A stretch of 6,818 bases of DNA from Actinomycetota bacterium (GCA_009700715.1 WLLM01000038.1:1-6818), one strand, 5' to 3'. Shown: positions 1-5,935, counted from the stretch's first letter. The notes: generated from the sequence alone by a model not told the origin. A program made the numbers and translations.

Positions 1-354
1 CATGTCAACAATGCCAAGTATTTAACCTTTGCACAGGAAGCGCGCTTCTTATGGGCAACGGAAGAATTCTCGGGTGCCATGCAGCAGTCTTCTTTAATCG
101 AGAGGGTTGTTGCGCGCGCTGAAGTCGATTTCGTTGAACCAATCTACGAAGGCGGACGCTTTGTTGATGTAGAAATTACGGTCGAAAAAATCGGTAATAG
201 TTCTTTCACAATGCACTTTGTGATCTCAGATAAGGGCATAGTTTTTGCTCACGTTCGTACTGTTCAGGTAACGCTTTCCATGGAGACTAAGAAATCTCGT
301 CCCTTGACGGATATGGAACGAGATTTCCTTACTCGGTACTTAGAGAGCAATTAA
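1..354 (+). CDS. Acyl-CoA thioesterase, hot-dog fold (4HBT type), 5'-truncated by window edge
   Basis: The reading frame is open from base 1 to the TAA at 352-354, giving 117 visible residues. The first ones, HVNNAKYL followed by an E-A-R, match the signature of 4-hydroxybenzoyl-CoA thioesterase-like proteins, normally D-x-x-GHVNN-x-x-Y-x-x-x-x-E-x-AR. The catalytic Asp and the true start therefore lie just upstream of the window. A methionine codon at 79 is in frame but would remove the central helix, so it is not the start. The rest (VDFVEPIYEGG, then alternating beta strands with TVQV near the end) fits the second half of a single hot-dog domain. Members hydrolyse acyl-CoA thioesters in the cytoplasm; substrate cannot be told from sequence. 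The stop overlaps the next gene's ATG by one base (TAATG), implying translational coupling with the MFS gene and the globin. Confidence 0.85.
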   Translation, partial: HVNNAKYLTFAQEARFLWATEEFSGAMQQSSLIERVVARAEVDFVEPIYEGGRFVDVEITVEKIGNSSFTMHFVISDKGIVFAHVRTVQVTLSMETKKSRPLTDMERDFLTRYLESN

Positions 355-1622
355 TGTCGAAGTCTTCGCGACGGATTCACCCAGGTTGGTTTGCAGTTGC
401 AGTCACCTTTGCAACGCTTATGGCCACGGCTGGCTTTAGATCAGCGCCATCGGTTCTAATCGTTCCTCTCGAAGATGCTTTCGGTTGGTCACGTTCTGAT
501 ATTTCACTTGCAATTGCGATAAACGTTCTTCTCTTCGGACTGGTTTCCCCGTTTGCCGCTGCGCTTATGGAGAAGTTTGGAATGCGTAGAGTCGTAATGT
601 CTGCGCTAACAACTGTTTCAATTGGAGCATTTCTCACGATCTTTATTCATGCGCCCTGGCAGTTAATTGCGACATGGGGCGTGATCGTTGGAACCGGAAC
701 AGGTTCAATGGCGTTGGTGTTTGCAGCAACGGTTGCCAACCGCTGGTTCGTTGCTAAACGTGGATTAGTAACCGGCGTTCTCACCGCTGCTTCTGCAACC
801 GGTCAGTTGATTTTCTTACCGGGGCTTTCTCATTTAGCGCACACATACGGCTGGAAGAGCGTTTCAATTACCGTTTCATCGTTTGCTTTAGCAGTTGTTC
901 CATTTATCTATTTCTTCTTACGTGAAAAACCAGCAGATCTAGGCTTACTTCCATATGGAGCAAGTGTTGATTGGCAACCACCTGCAAAGAGCGAACTCAG
1001 CGCCGGTGCGCTTGCGATAGATACTTTAAAGCAAGGATCAAAGCGGAAAGATTTTTGGTTTCTCTTCGGTTCATTCTTTGTCTGCGGTTTATCAACTAGT
1101 GGTTTGATTGGAACACATTTCATTCCCGCAGCACACGATCACGGGATGATGGACACACTGGCAGCTTCGTTGCTTGCACTAGTTGGCGTCTTTGATGTAA
1201 TCGGAACAATCTTTAGCGGCTGGCTTACCGATCGTTACGATCCACGCAAACTTCTTTTCTTCTATTACGGACTTCGCGGACTCTCGCTCTTCTTACTCCC
1301 ATCTATTCTCTTTAGCAGTATCCATCCTTCTACTTTGGTCTTTGTTATTTTCTACGGACTGGATTGGGTGGCAACAGTTCCACCTACGATCATGCTCTGT
1401 CGCGCAGTACTCGGACCATCACGTGCCAGCGTTGTTTACGGTTGGGTCTTTGCGGGGCACCAAATTGGTGGCGCGATAGCGGCTTTTGGCGCCGCTGTAC
1501 TGCGTGTAAAGCTCGGAGATTACGCCATTGCCTTCTACATCAGTGGTGCGATGTGCATCATCACTGCCTACTTTGTGTTACAGATCGCCAAAGGCGTAGA
1601 CGATAAGACTTTAAGAACATGA
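354..1622 (+). CDS. MFS transporter, monocarboxylate/oxalate-formate-like family
   Basis: This 422-residue protein has about twelve hydrophobic segments in two halves, separated by a hydrophilic central loop at about residues 191-232, as expected for a complete major facilitator permease. The loop 2-3 motif is degenerate (MEKFGMRR, 72-79). Its counterpart in loop 8-9, GWLTDRYDPRK (289-299), is well conserved. The GWSRSD stretch (44-49), RWFVAKRGLVTG (130-141) and EKPADLGLLPYG (191-202) resemble bacterial members of the monocarboxylate / oxalate-formate antiporter branch. That suggests an organic-acid substrate, but the substrate is inference only. The ATG overlaps the thioesterase stop by 1 bp, with a weak GAGAG ribosome site six bases upstream. 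The TGA overlaps the globin ATG by 4 bp. It is the middle cistron of a coupled operon. No frameshift or missing helix is seen. Confidence 0.85.
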   Translation: MSKSSRRIHPGWFAVAVTFATLMATAGFRSAPSVLIVPLEDAFGWSRSDISLAIAINVLLFGLVSPFAAALMEKFGMRRVVMSALTTVSIGAFLTIFIHAPWQLIATWGVIVGTGTGSMALVFAATVANRWFVAKRGLVTGVLTAASATGQLIFLPGLSHLAHTYGWKSVSITVSSFALAVVPFIYFFLREKPADLGLLPYGASVDWQPPAKSELSAGALAIDTLKQGSKRKDFWFLFGSFFVCGLSTSGLIGTHFIPAAHDHGMMDTLAASLLALVGVFDVIGTIFSGWLTDRYDPRKLLFFYYGLRGLSLFLLPSILFSSIHPSTLVFVIFYGLDWVATVPPTIMLCRAVLGPSRASVVYGWVFAGHQIGGAIAAFGAAVLRVKLGDYAIAFYISGAMCIITAYFVLQIAKGVDDKTLRT

Positions 1623-2005
1623 CAACCTTTTATGAAGAAGTTGGGGGAGCAGCGTTCTTCAACGACTTTGTTTCACAGTTCTATGCGCGAGTAGCGACGA
1701 ATTCAATTCTTCGCCCGATGTATCCAGAAGAAGATATGCATGGTGCCGCGCTTCGCTTAAAGATGTTCCTCGAACAATATTGGGGCGGACCAACTACATA
1801 CTCTGAAGAACGCGGACACCCACGACTTCGCATGCGTCACGCCGGGTTTCATATTGATTTAGCTGCGCGAGATGCTTGGCTTAACTGTGCTTTAGGTGCG
1901 CTAGAAGGGATGGAGATGACAGAAATTCATCGAAATCAACTGCGTGAATATTTAGAGATGGCGGCGCACGGAATGGTTAACGCGTCTGAGACGCATTTCC
2001 AATAA
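1619..2005 (+). CDS. glbO: Group II truncated haemoglobin (trHbO)
   Basis: This 128-residue protein is the usual trHbO length and closely resembles M. tuberculosis GlbO. Shared blocks include FLEQYWGGP (50-58), RGHPRLRMRHA (65-75) and the EYLEMAAH tail. By comparison with GlbO, proximal HisF8 is H74 and the distal-pocket residues are Tyr22 (B10), Tyr35 (CD1) and Trp87 (G8), the group II hallmark. The product is a cytoplasmic haem protein. Family members bind oxygen tightly and are linked to oxygen, NO or peroxide chemistry, and which applies here is unknown. The start ATG lies in an ATGA overlap with the MFS stop and has no strong Shine-Dalgarno site, so translation probably depends on coupling. 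The last 29 bp overlap the 3' end of the opposite-strand mscS gene. Confidence 0.95.
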   Translation: MTTFYEEVGGAAFFNDFVSQFYARVATNSILRPMYPEEDMHGAALRLKMFLEQYWGGPTTYSEERGHPRLRMRHAGFHIDLAARDAWLNCALGALEGMEMTEIHRNQLREYLEMAAHGMVNASETHFQ

Positions 2006-2522
2006 CTAAAATCTCACCGTTACGCACATACCAAAGCACACCTTTTTTATCGCGAATGGTTGTAATACGTAAGCCAACTTTTTCAACAACACCTTCGATA
2101 TCTAGAGTCTTGATTTCATCTCCAACACCATATTGATCTTCGATCAACATGAAGATTCCAGAAAGTATGTCGCGCACTAAAGTCTGCGCACCGAGACCAA
2201 TTGCAACACCGATCACACCGGCAGATGCGATAACTGGACCTAAATTAAAACCGAATTCTCCAAGAATCATGCCGATTGCGATAATCCAGATGACTGCTTT
2301 GAGAATAGAAGAGAGAACTGAACCAGTAGTACGTGCGCGTTCTGCTTGGCGCTTTGCAAAACCAGGACCGGGTTTTAGATCGGTAGTAGATAACTTATGG
2401 ACAGCGCGGTCAATCGCGCGGCGGCCGATGCTGTGACTGATCCAAGCTGCCACCAAGACGCTAAAGACGCGTAGCGGGGCGCCGCTTAGCCATTCCAAGA
2501 TATTGCGGGTCTGCTCGCTCAT
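1977..2522 (-). CDS. Short MscS-family mechanosensitive channel, lacking the C-terminal cytoplasmic domain
   Basis: I choose the ATG at 2522-2520, giving 181 residues that begin MSEQTRN. A longer frame to 2618 exists, but its extra 32 residues (WFILHQFCADRG) look non-coding and would run through the intergenic repeats. Membrane segments lie at about 16-37, 73-91 and 94-125. The third is the glycine/alanine-rich pore helix (ASAGVIGVAIGLGAQ, 99-113), followed by RDILSG and the start of the beta domain (VGDEI, 133-137; EGVVEKVGLR, 143-152). The protein stops at GNASQTR, where typical MscS proteins (about 286 residues) continue for roughly another 100 into the alpha/beta vestibule and barrel. The DNA beyond the stop encodes an intact globin, so no frameshift explains the shortness. 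Family role: inner-membrane pore releasing solutes on hypo-osmotic shock. A -10-like TAGAGT sits 7 bases before the ATG with no Shine-Dalgarno site, suggesting a leaderless mRNA. Confidence 0.88.
   Translation of the reverse strand: MSEQTRNILEWLSGAPLRVFSVLVAAWISHSIGRRAIDRAVHKLSTTDLKPGPGFAKRQAERARTTGSVLSSILKAVIWIIAIGMILGEFGFNLGPVIASAGVIGVAIGLGAQTLVRDILSGIFMLIEDQYGVGDEIKTLDIEGVVEKVGLRITTIRDKKGVLWYVRNGEILVIGNASQTR
1982..1994. repeat. 13-bp palindrome at the globin/mscS convergent junction
   Basis: GCGTCT-G-AGACGC has perfect 6-bp arms around one base (as a hairpin, five pairs and a three-base loop). It lies wholly inside the region coding on both strands. It makes the two proteins end with near-identical peptides, NASETH (globin) and NASQTR (MscS). 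No T-run follows in either direction. It may act as a two-way transcription stop of the non-canonical kind, or may be coincidence. Confidence 0.4.
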
Positions 2523-2529
2523 GTCGCAA

Positions 2530-2535
2530 ACTCTA
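2530..2535 (-). promoter_or_regulatory. Candidate -10 element of mscS, leaderless arrangement
   Basis: Read on the minus strand, TAGAGT (2535 to 2530) fits the TAnnnT form of actinobacterial -10 hexamers. Seven bases, TTGCGAC, separate it from the ATG at 2522, which puts the expected transcription start at 2523 or 2522. There is no purine-rich ribosome site in between. The -35 region (around TCAATT) is weak. The call rests on spacing and on the same arrangement before the gene at 3179. Confidence 0.4.
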
Positions 2536-2584
2536 ACTAATTCTTTACCTAAAATTGACCTACAAATACCCCGATCCGCGCAAA

Positions 2585-2605
2585 ATTGGTGCAAGATAAA
2601 CCAAT
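2585..2605. repeat. Inverted repeat ATTGGT-N9-ACCAAT, possible operator
   Basis: Two perfect 6-bp arms, ATTGGT (2585-2590) and ACCAAT (2600-2605), flank a 9-bp spacer containing the -10-like CAAGAT (2592-2597). Half-site centres are 15 bp apart. This is a plausible dimer-binding operator or a transcript hairpin for the HNH gene. A function is inference; the symmetry is directly visible. Confidence 0.4.
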
Positions 2606-2606
2606 C

Positions 2607-2623
2607 GGCGCGAGCCACGCGCC
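2607..2623. repeat. GC-only stem-loop GGCGCG-N5-CGCGCC in HNH leader
   Basis: A perfect 6-bp all-GC stem (2607-2612 with 2618-2623) closes a 5-base loop AGCCA, one base after the preceding inverted repeat and 20 bases before the HNH start codon. No T-run follows on either strand, so it is not a standard intrinsic terminator. It would sit at or near the 5' end of the HNH mRNA, where it could stabilise the message or modulate translation. Confidence 0.4.
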
Positions 2624-2634
2624 TCTAAAAACCT

Positions 2635-2639
2635 GAGGT
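2635..2639 (+). promoter_or_regulatory. Ribosome binding site of the HNH gene
   Basis: GAGGT lies four bases before the ATG at 2644 and fixes that start. It is the right half of a small palindrome ACCTGAGGT (2631-2639), and its GAGG can also pair with CCTC at 2622-2625, so weak occlusion of the site is possible. Confidence 0.6.
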
Positions 2640-2643
2640 AGCT

Positions 2644-3159
2644 ATGTCTCGTTCGTTGGTTCTAAACGCCACCTATGAACCACTAGGTGTCGTAACTGAA
2701 CGCCGTGCGCTGCTTCTAGTCCTTAACTCACGCGCAACTATGGTTGAAGCTTCTGGAAATATCTTGCACTTCTCGCAAGGTGAAATCGAACTCCCATCAG
2801 TAATTCGCTTAAATAAATTTGTAAAGATTCCTTATCGTCATGCCGTTCCACTTTCACGGCGTGCAATTTTTGCCCGCGATGGTGGCCGTTGTGTTTATTG
2901 CAGCGCTCCAGCAACCTCAATTGATCACGTCATTCCACGTTCTCGGGGCGGCGGACACAATTGGGAGAACGTGGTCTCTGCCTGCCATAAGTGCAATCAC
3001 CTAAAGGCGGATAAGCCGTTGAAAGAATTGGGATGGAGACTTCGCTCACTTCCACGCGAACCAGTTGGAGCTGCTTGGAGAATTCTCGGTACCGGTCGCA
3101 CGGATACGCGTTGGCTGCCATACCTTGCGCCATTTGGCGTGGCAGCAGCCACTGCTTGA
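2644..3159 (+). CDS. HNH nuclease-fold protein, conserved actinobacterial family
   Basis: This 171-residue protein has two parts. The N-terminal portion (about 1-70) opens with LVLNATYEPLGVVTERRA (5-22), a block characteristic of a widespread chromosomal HNH family. A zinc-bound HNH domain follows at about 78-125. It has a first Cys pair C83/C86, then IDHVIPRSRGG (93-103) with catalytic-type His95, then H105, W107-E108-N109, and a second Cys pair C114/C117 followed by N118-H119. All expected metal and active-site residues are present, so an active metal-dependent DNA nuclease or nickase is plausible. The biological substrate of this family is not known to me. No methylase, intron, phage or toxin gene is adjacent, and the gene keeps company with glbO and pepN as in mycobacteria, so it looks like a housekeeping gene. 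The start is set by GAGGT. Confidence 0.9.
   Translation: MSRSLVLNATYEPLGVVTERRALLLVLNSRATMVEASGNILHFSQGEIELPSVIRLNKFVKIPYRHAVPLSRRAIFARDGGRCVYCSAPATSIDHVIPRSRGGGHNWENVVSACHKCNHLKADKPLKELGWRLRSLPREPVGAAWRILGTGRTDTRWLPYLAPFGVAAATA
3113..3150 (+). other. Nested stem-loop at the 3' end of the HNH coding region
   Basis: The outer arms GCTGCCA (3114-3120) and TGGCAGC (3140-3146) are perfect 7-bp complements. Inside them CGCCA (3128-3132) faces TGGCG (3135-3139). The structure spans the last codons of the HNH gene, ending about ten bases before its stop and 30 bases before the next start. No T-run follows, so it is not an intrinsic terminator. Part of the symmetry may simply be alanine and glycine codons. 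Confidence 0.3.
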
Positions 3160-3165
3160 TTCGCT

Positions 3166-3171
3166 TAGACT
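3166..3171 (+). promoter_or_regulatory. Candidate -10 element of the small membrane protein gene
   Basis: TAGACT lies just after the HNH stop codon, and seven bases (TACGACC) separate it from the ATG at 3179, exactly the arrangement seen before mscS. That predicts a leaderless or one-base-leader transcript in addition to any read-through from the HNH gene. No clear -35 element was recognised. Confidence 0.4.
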
Positions 3172-3178
3172 TACGACC

Positions 3179-3397
3179 ATGATGATTCATATCGCATCCG
3201 CAATTAATTTCTTGGCGCTAGATAACCAAGAAGATGGCACCATCGCAGGTGAAGGCTTAAGCGCACTCCAGACTTTTGCTTACTTTGTTGCACTACCGAT
3301 TGCACTCTTTGCAGTGATTTCGGTTATTTCTTATGCAAGCAGTGGCGATCGTAAGAAATCAAAGAACGCAGCTTCCTCAATAACCTCTATCGAGTAG
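3179..3397 (+). CDS. Small single-span membrane protein, function unknown
   Basis: I place the start at the ATG-ATG pair at 3179/3182, giving 72 or 71 residues. The same frame is open further back to 3065, but that part lies inside the HNH gene in another frame and does not look like protein. The product has a polar N-terminus with an acidic patch (DNQEDG, 15-20), then GEGLSALQ (24-31). One hydrophobic span follows at about 30-53, containing a central Pro40. The tail is short and basic (DRKKSK, 57-62), likely cytoplasmic. The gene starts 19 bases after the HNH stop and overlaps the 3' end of pepN by 11 bp. I know of small membrane proteins with a similar GLS-(x)n-P-hydrophobic pattern in other Actinobacteria, but can name no function. 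Confidence 0.7.
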   Translation: MMIHIASAINFLALDNQEDGTIAGEGLSALQTFAYFVALPIALFAVISVISYASSGDRKKSKNAASSITSIE

Positions 3398-5930
3398 CGT
3401 CAACGGCGCGCGCTTTAAGCGCACGTGTCATTGCATCGCGACCTTCAGTCACCGAACGACGAAGTGCATGTGAAGCATCTTTGCCAGTGATATCAAGCCA
3501 TTGTTGTGCCTTTTTGACAGTTGATTCGCTAATCGCCCAAGTTGGGAAAGTCAGCGTCGCAGTGGTCTCGGCAATCTCATAACCTTTGGTTGCCCAAACT
3601 TTCAAGATCGTATCGAAGTACTCGTCAACAAATCCTTCAAGAAGTTCGCCGTGGATACTTTCGTTGAAGCCGCGACACTTGTAAGAGTGAATAGAGTTAC
3701 TTAAATCGTCAGTTGTTACCGATTTGAAAGCAGCAGCCTTTGCTTCGCGAGTCGGAATCGCTGCGTGTGCGAAAGCAACATATTGCTTTCCATGTGCTGT
3801 CTTGTCGCGATCTCCTTCAGCAGCAATTTCAGCTGGGCCGTAGATTCCGCGCTTAACTCCACATAGGAATATGTACCAACGTAGATCGGCATCAAGAGTT
3901 AGTCCATCAACTGCACCATCGAGCATCGCTTTAAGACGATCGAAATGAGCGCTTGTGACGGCGTTATTAGTAAAGGCTCGCGCATATTGAAGTTGGTGAT
4001 CACTTCCTGGTTTAGCTGCATCGAGAAATGCCTCTGCAGCGTTAGCAACTGCAAGTCGCATAGCATCGCGATTTTCAGGTGCCAAGTAAGCCCAGATTGC
4101 AGTATCGATCTGCATGAAAGTTGCAGTGATCATCGAAATATCTGTCTCGCCCTTCAGGGTATTGAGAGCAATCTTTATGTAATTGCTGGCAGACAATTCT
4201 CCGTCGCGAGTTGAATCCCAGAGTGATGCCCAGATAAGTCCACGAGCGAGTGAATCATCGAGCTTGCCTTCATAACTCTTCATTGTTTCAACAGAGCGTT
4301 CGTCGAAACGCAACTTGGCATAGCTCTGATCGTGATCGTTGATAAGAAGTAAATCGGCAACTTTCTTGCCGGCAAAGGCCTTAATCTCAGTCAATTCGCC
4401 ATCAATATCAACTTCAATACTTTCGCGACGTACCAACGTGCCATCGTGGAGATCAAAGAGACCTATAAATAGATGGTGTGGGCGAAGCTCTTTTGAACCA
4501 ACAGGCATTGGTGGAACTTCTTGCTTGACTGAAACAGACGCATAATTATCGCCATCGATTTCAACTACTGGGCGGAGAGTGTTTACACCTGCAGTGCGAA
4601 GCCAAGTTCCGACCCATGCAGTTAGATCTTTTCCGCTAGTCGCTTCAAGTTCGGTAATTAGATCACTTAGCTCGGTGTTCTTATAAGCGTGCTTGGCAAA
4701 GTACTTGCGAAGTCCAGCGATGAAGTTATCGCGACCAACATGAGCCACGAGTTGTTGCAGAACTGATGCGCCTTTGGCATATGAAATACCGTCGAAGTTT
4801 GTGCGCACATCATCGAGATCTGCCATTTCGACAGCGATTGGATGAGTAGAAGTTAGTTGATCTGCGCGGTATGCCCAGTTCTTGCGGACCGAGTTAAATT
4901 CGGTCCAAGCATGCTTGTACTTGGTTGATTCGCTAACTGACATATATGAAGCCCATTCAGCAAAAGATTCATTTAGCCACAAGTCTTGCCACCACTTCAT
5001 GGTGACAAGATCGCCGAACCACATATGGGCCATTTCGTGGTGAATTGTTGTCGCACGGCTGATGTAGCTGCGCTCAGTGACCTTGCTGCGGAAGATCAAA
5101 ACATCTTCGTGGAAAGTGACACAGCCGACGTTCTCCATTGCGCCCCAGTTGTATTCAGCAACGGCGATCTGGTCGTACTTACCGAATGGATAGGCGAGGC
5201 CGAAGGTCTTCTCGAAATAAGCAAAACCCTGCTTGGTAACTTCAAAGATATTTTCTGCATCGACGTGCTTGAAGAAAGATTTACGAGCATAGATTCCAAG
5301 TGGAATTGTCTTCTCGCCTTTGTATTCGTCATGAACTGACATATATGGACCGGCGACTATTGCAGTCACGTAAGTTGAAATCACTTGAGAGGTAGCAAAT
5401 TGGATGTGCTTACGATCGCCATCTACATCTTTCGTTGATTCGATTCCGTAGTTAGAGATTACTTCCCAATGCTTAGGTGTAATTGTGCTGATGCTAAAAG
5501 TTGCCTTCTGATCTGGCTGATCAAAGCAGGCATACATACGGCGCGCATCGCCCGTTTCAAACTGGGTGTAGAGATAAATTTCGTCATCGGCAGGATCTAC
5601 GAAGCGGTGAAGACCTTCACCAGAGTGCGAGTAAACGCCTTCATGTTCAATTTCAAGAACATTTTCTGCGGCAATCGCAGGCAAGAAAACTGATTCGCCA
5701 TCAAATTTTGGATCGAAGTCGACGCCATTTAGCTTTGCGCTAATTACACGCTTGCCAACGCAGTCGATAAAAGTTGTTGCGCCTGGCTTAAGGCCGGCAA
5801 AGTTAATAACCGTCTTAACTAGGAATGTCTCGGCGCCAGTTGTCACATCAAGATCTATCTTGTAGCTAGAGACCTTGATTAACTCGGAACGCTCGGCTGC
5901 TTCTATCTGCGTGATATTTGTGCCTGACAC
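3387..5930 (-). CDS. pepN: Aminopeptidase N, M1 zinc metallopeptidase
   Basis: This 847-residue protein is close to the length of mycobacterial PepN. The N-terminal beta domain (about 10-200) includes ETGDARRMYACFDQPD (125-140). The catalytic domain carries the exopeptidase motif GAMENVG (263-269), the zinc site H298-E-x-x-H302 with the third ligand E321 (HExxH-x18-E), and the transition-state tyrosine Y384 in GISYAKGAS. The C-terminal half is the helical cap of the ERAP1-C type. All catalytic residues are present. It removes N-terminal amino acids from peptides in the cytoplasm during protein turnover; no signal peptide is seen. Translation starts at a GTG (5930-5928), five bases after a strong AAAGGAG. 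The gene diverges from trmB and converges with the small membrane protein gene, overlapping its end. Confidence 0.97.
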   Translation of the reverse strand: MSGTNITQIEAAERSELIKVSSYKIDLDVTTGAETFLVKTVINFAGLKPGATTFIDCVGKRVISAKLNGVDFDPKFDGESVFLPAIAAENVLEIEHEGVYSHSGEGLHRFVDPADDEIYLYTQFETGDARRMYACFDQPDQKATFSISTITPKHWEVISNYGIESTKDVDGDRKHIQFATSQVISTYVTAIVAGPYMSVHDEYKGEKTIPLGIYARKSFFKHVDAENIFEVTKQGFAYFEKTFGLAYPFGKYDQIAVAEYNWGAMENVGCVTFHEDVLIFRSKVTERSYISRATTIHHEMAHMWFGDLVTMKWWQDLWLNESFAEWASYMSVSESTKYKHAWTEFNSVRKNWAYRADQLTSTHPIAVEMADLDDVRTNFDGISYAKGASVLQQLVAHVGRDNFIAGLRKYFAKHAYKNTELSDLITELEATSGKDLTAWVGTWLRTAGVNTLRPVVEIDGDNYASVSVKQEVPPMPVGSKELRPHHLFIGLFDLHDGTLVRRESIEVDIDGELTEIKAFAGKKVADLLLINDHDQSYAKLRFDERSVETMKSYEGKLDDSLARGLIWASLWDSTRDGELSASNYIKIALNTLKGETDISMITATFMQIDTAIWAYLAPENRDAMRLAVANAAEAFLDAAKPGSDHQLQYARAFTNNAVTSAHFDRLKAMLDGAVDGLTLDADLRWYIFLCGVKRGIYGPAEIAAEGDRDKTAHGKQYVAFAHAAIPTREAKAAAFKSVTTDDLSNSIHSYKCRGFNESIHGELLEGFVDEYFDTILKVWATKGYEIAETTATLTFPTWAISESTVKKAQQWLDITGKDASHALRRSVTEGRDAMTRALKARAVDATR
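3410..3422. repeat. 13-bp palindrome just past the small-protein stop, inside pepN 3' end
   Basis: GCGCTT-T-AAGCGC again has perfect 6-bp arms around a single base. It begins 13 bases after the stop of the small membrane protein gene and lies in the last codons of pepN. As RNA it would give five pairs closed by a three-base loop, without a U-tract. It resembles in size and placement the palindrome at the other convergent junction. Confidence 0.35.
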
Positions 5931-5935
5931 GACAA

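Larger units (their letters stand above)
2523..2643. promoter_or_regulatory. Divergent intergenic region between mscS and the HNH gene
   Basis: This 121-bp gap is the longest non-coding stretch in the window. It must carry promoters for both genes. The mscS -10 candidate lies at its left edge. For the HNH gene no clean pair is seen. A -35-like TTGACC (2555-2560) stands 20 bp before CAAAAT (2581-2586), longer than ideal; CAAGAT (2592-2597) is another -10 candidate, without a recognisable -35. The right half holds three successive inverted repeats, at 2585-2605, 2607-2623 and 2631-2639, the last overlapping the HNH ribosome site. Confidence 0.5.

Noticed and set aside
2523..2618. Longer N-terminus for the MscS protein (start at 2618, 213 residues)
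   Set aside because: The added residues are not MscS-like, the extension crosses the inverted repeats in front of the HNH gene, and a good -10 plus ATG arrangement exists at 2522.
2607..2630. GGCGCG/CGCGCC stem-loop as an intrinsic terminator
   Set aside because: No T-run follows on either strand, and no gene ends into this region, since the flanking genes diverge from it.
2644..3159. HNH protein as part of a CRISPR, restriction or homing system
   Set aside because: There are no repeats, no methylase and no intron borders. The neighbours are housekeeping genes in a conserved order.
3065..3178. Longer start for the small membrane protein within the HNH gene
   Set aside because: It would overlap about 95 bases of HNH coding sequence in another frame. 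The extra residues show no membrane-protein or domain character, and a promoter-like element precedes the ATG at 3179.
4986..5339. Open frames of about 60-120 codons antisense to or out of frame with pepN, MFS and HNH genes
   Set aside because: They lie wholly inside strongly supported genes, have no recognisable motifs or ribosome sites, and are expected shadows of codon bias.
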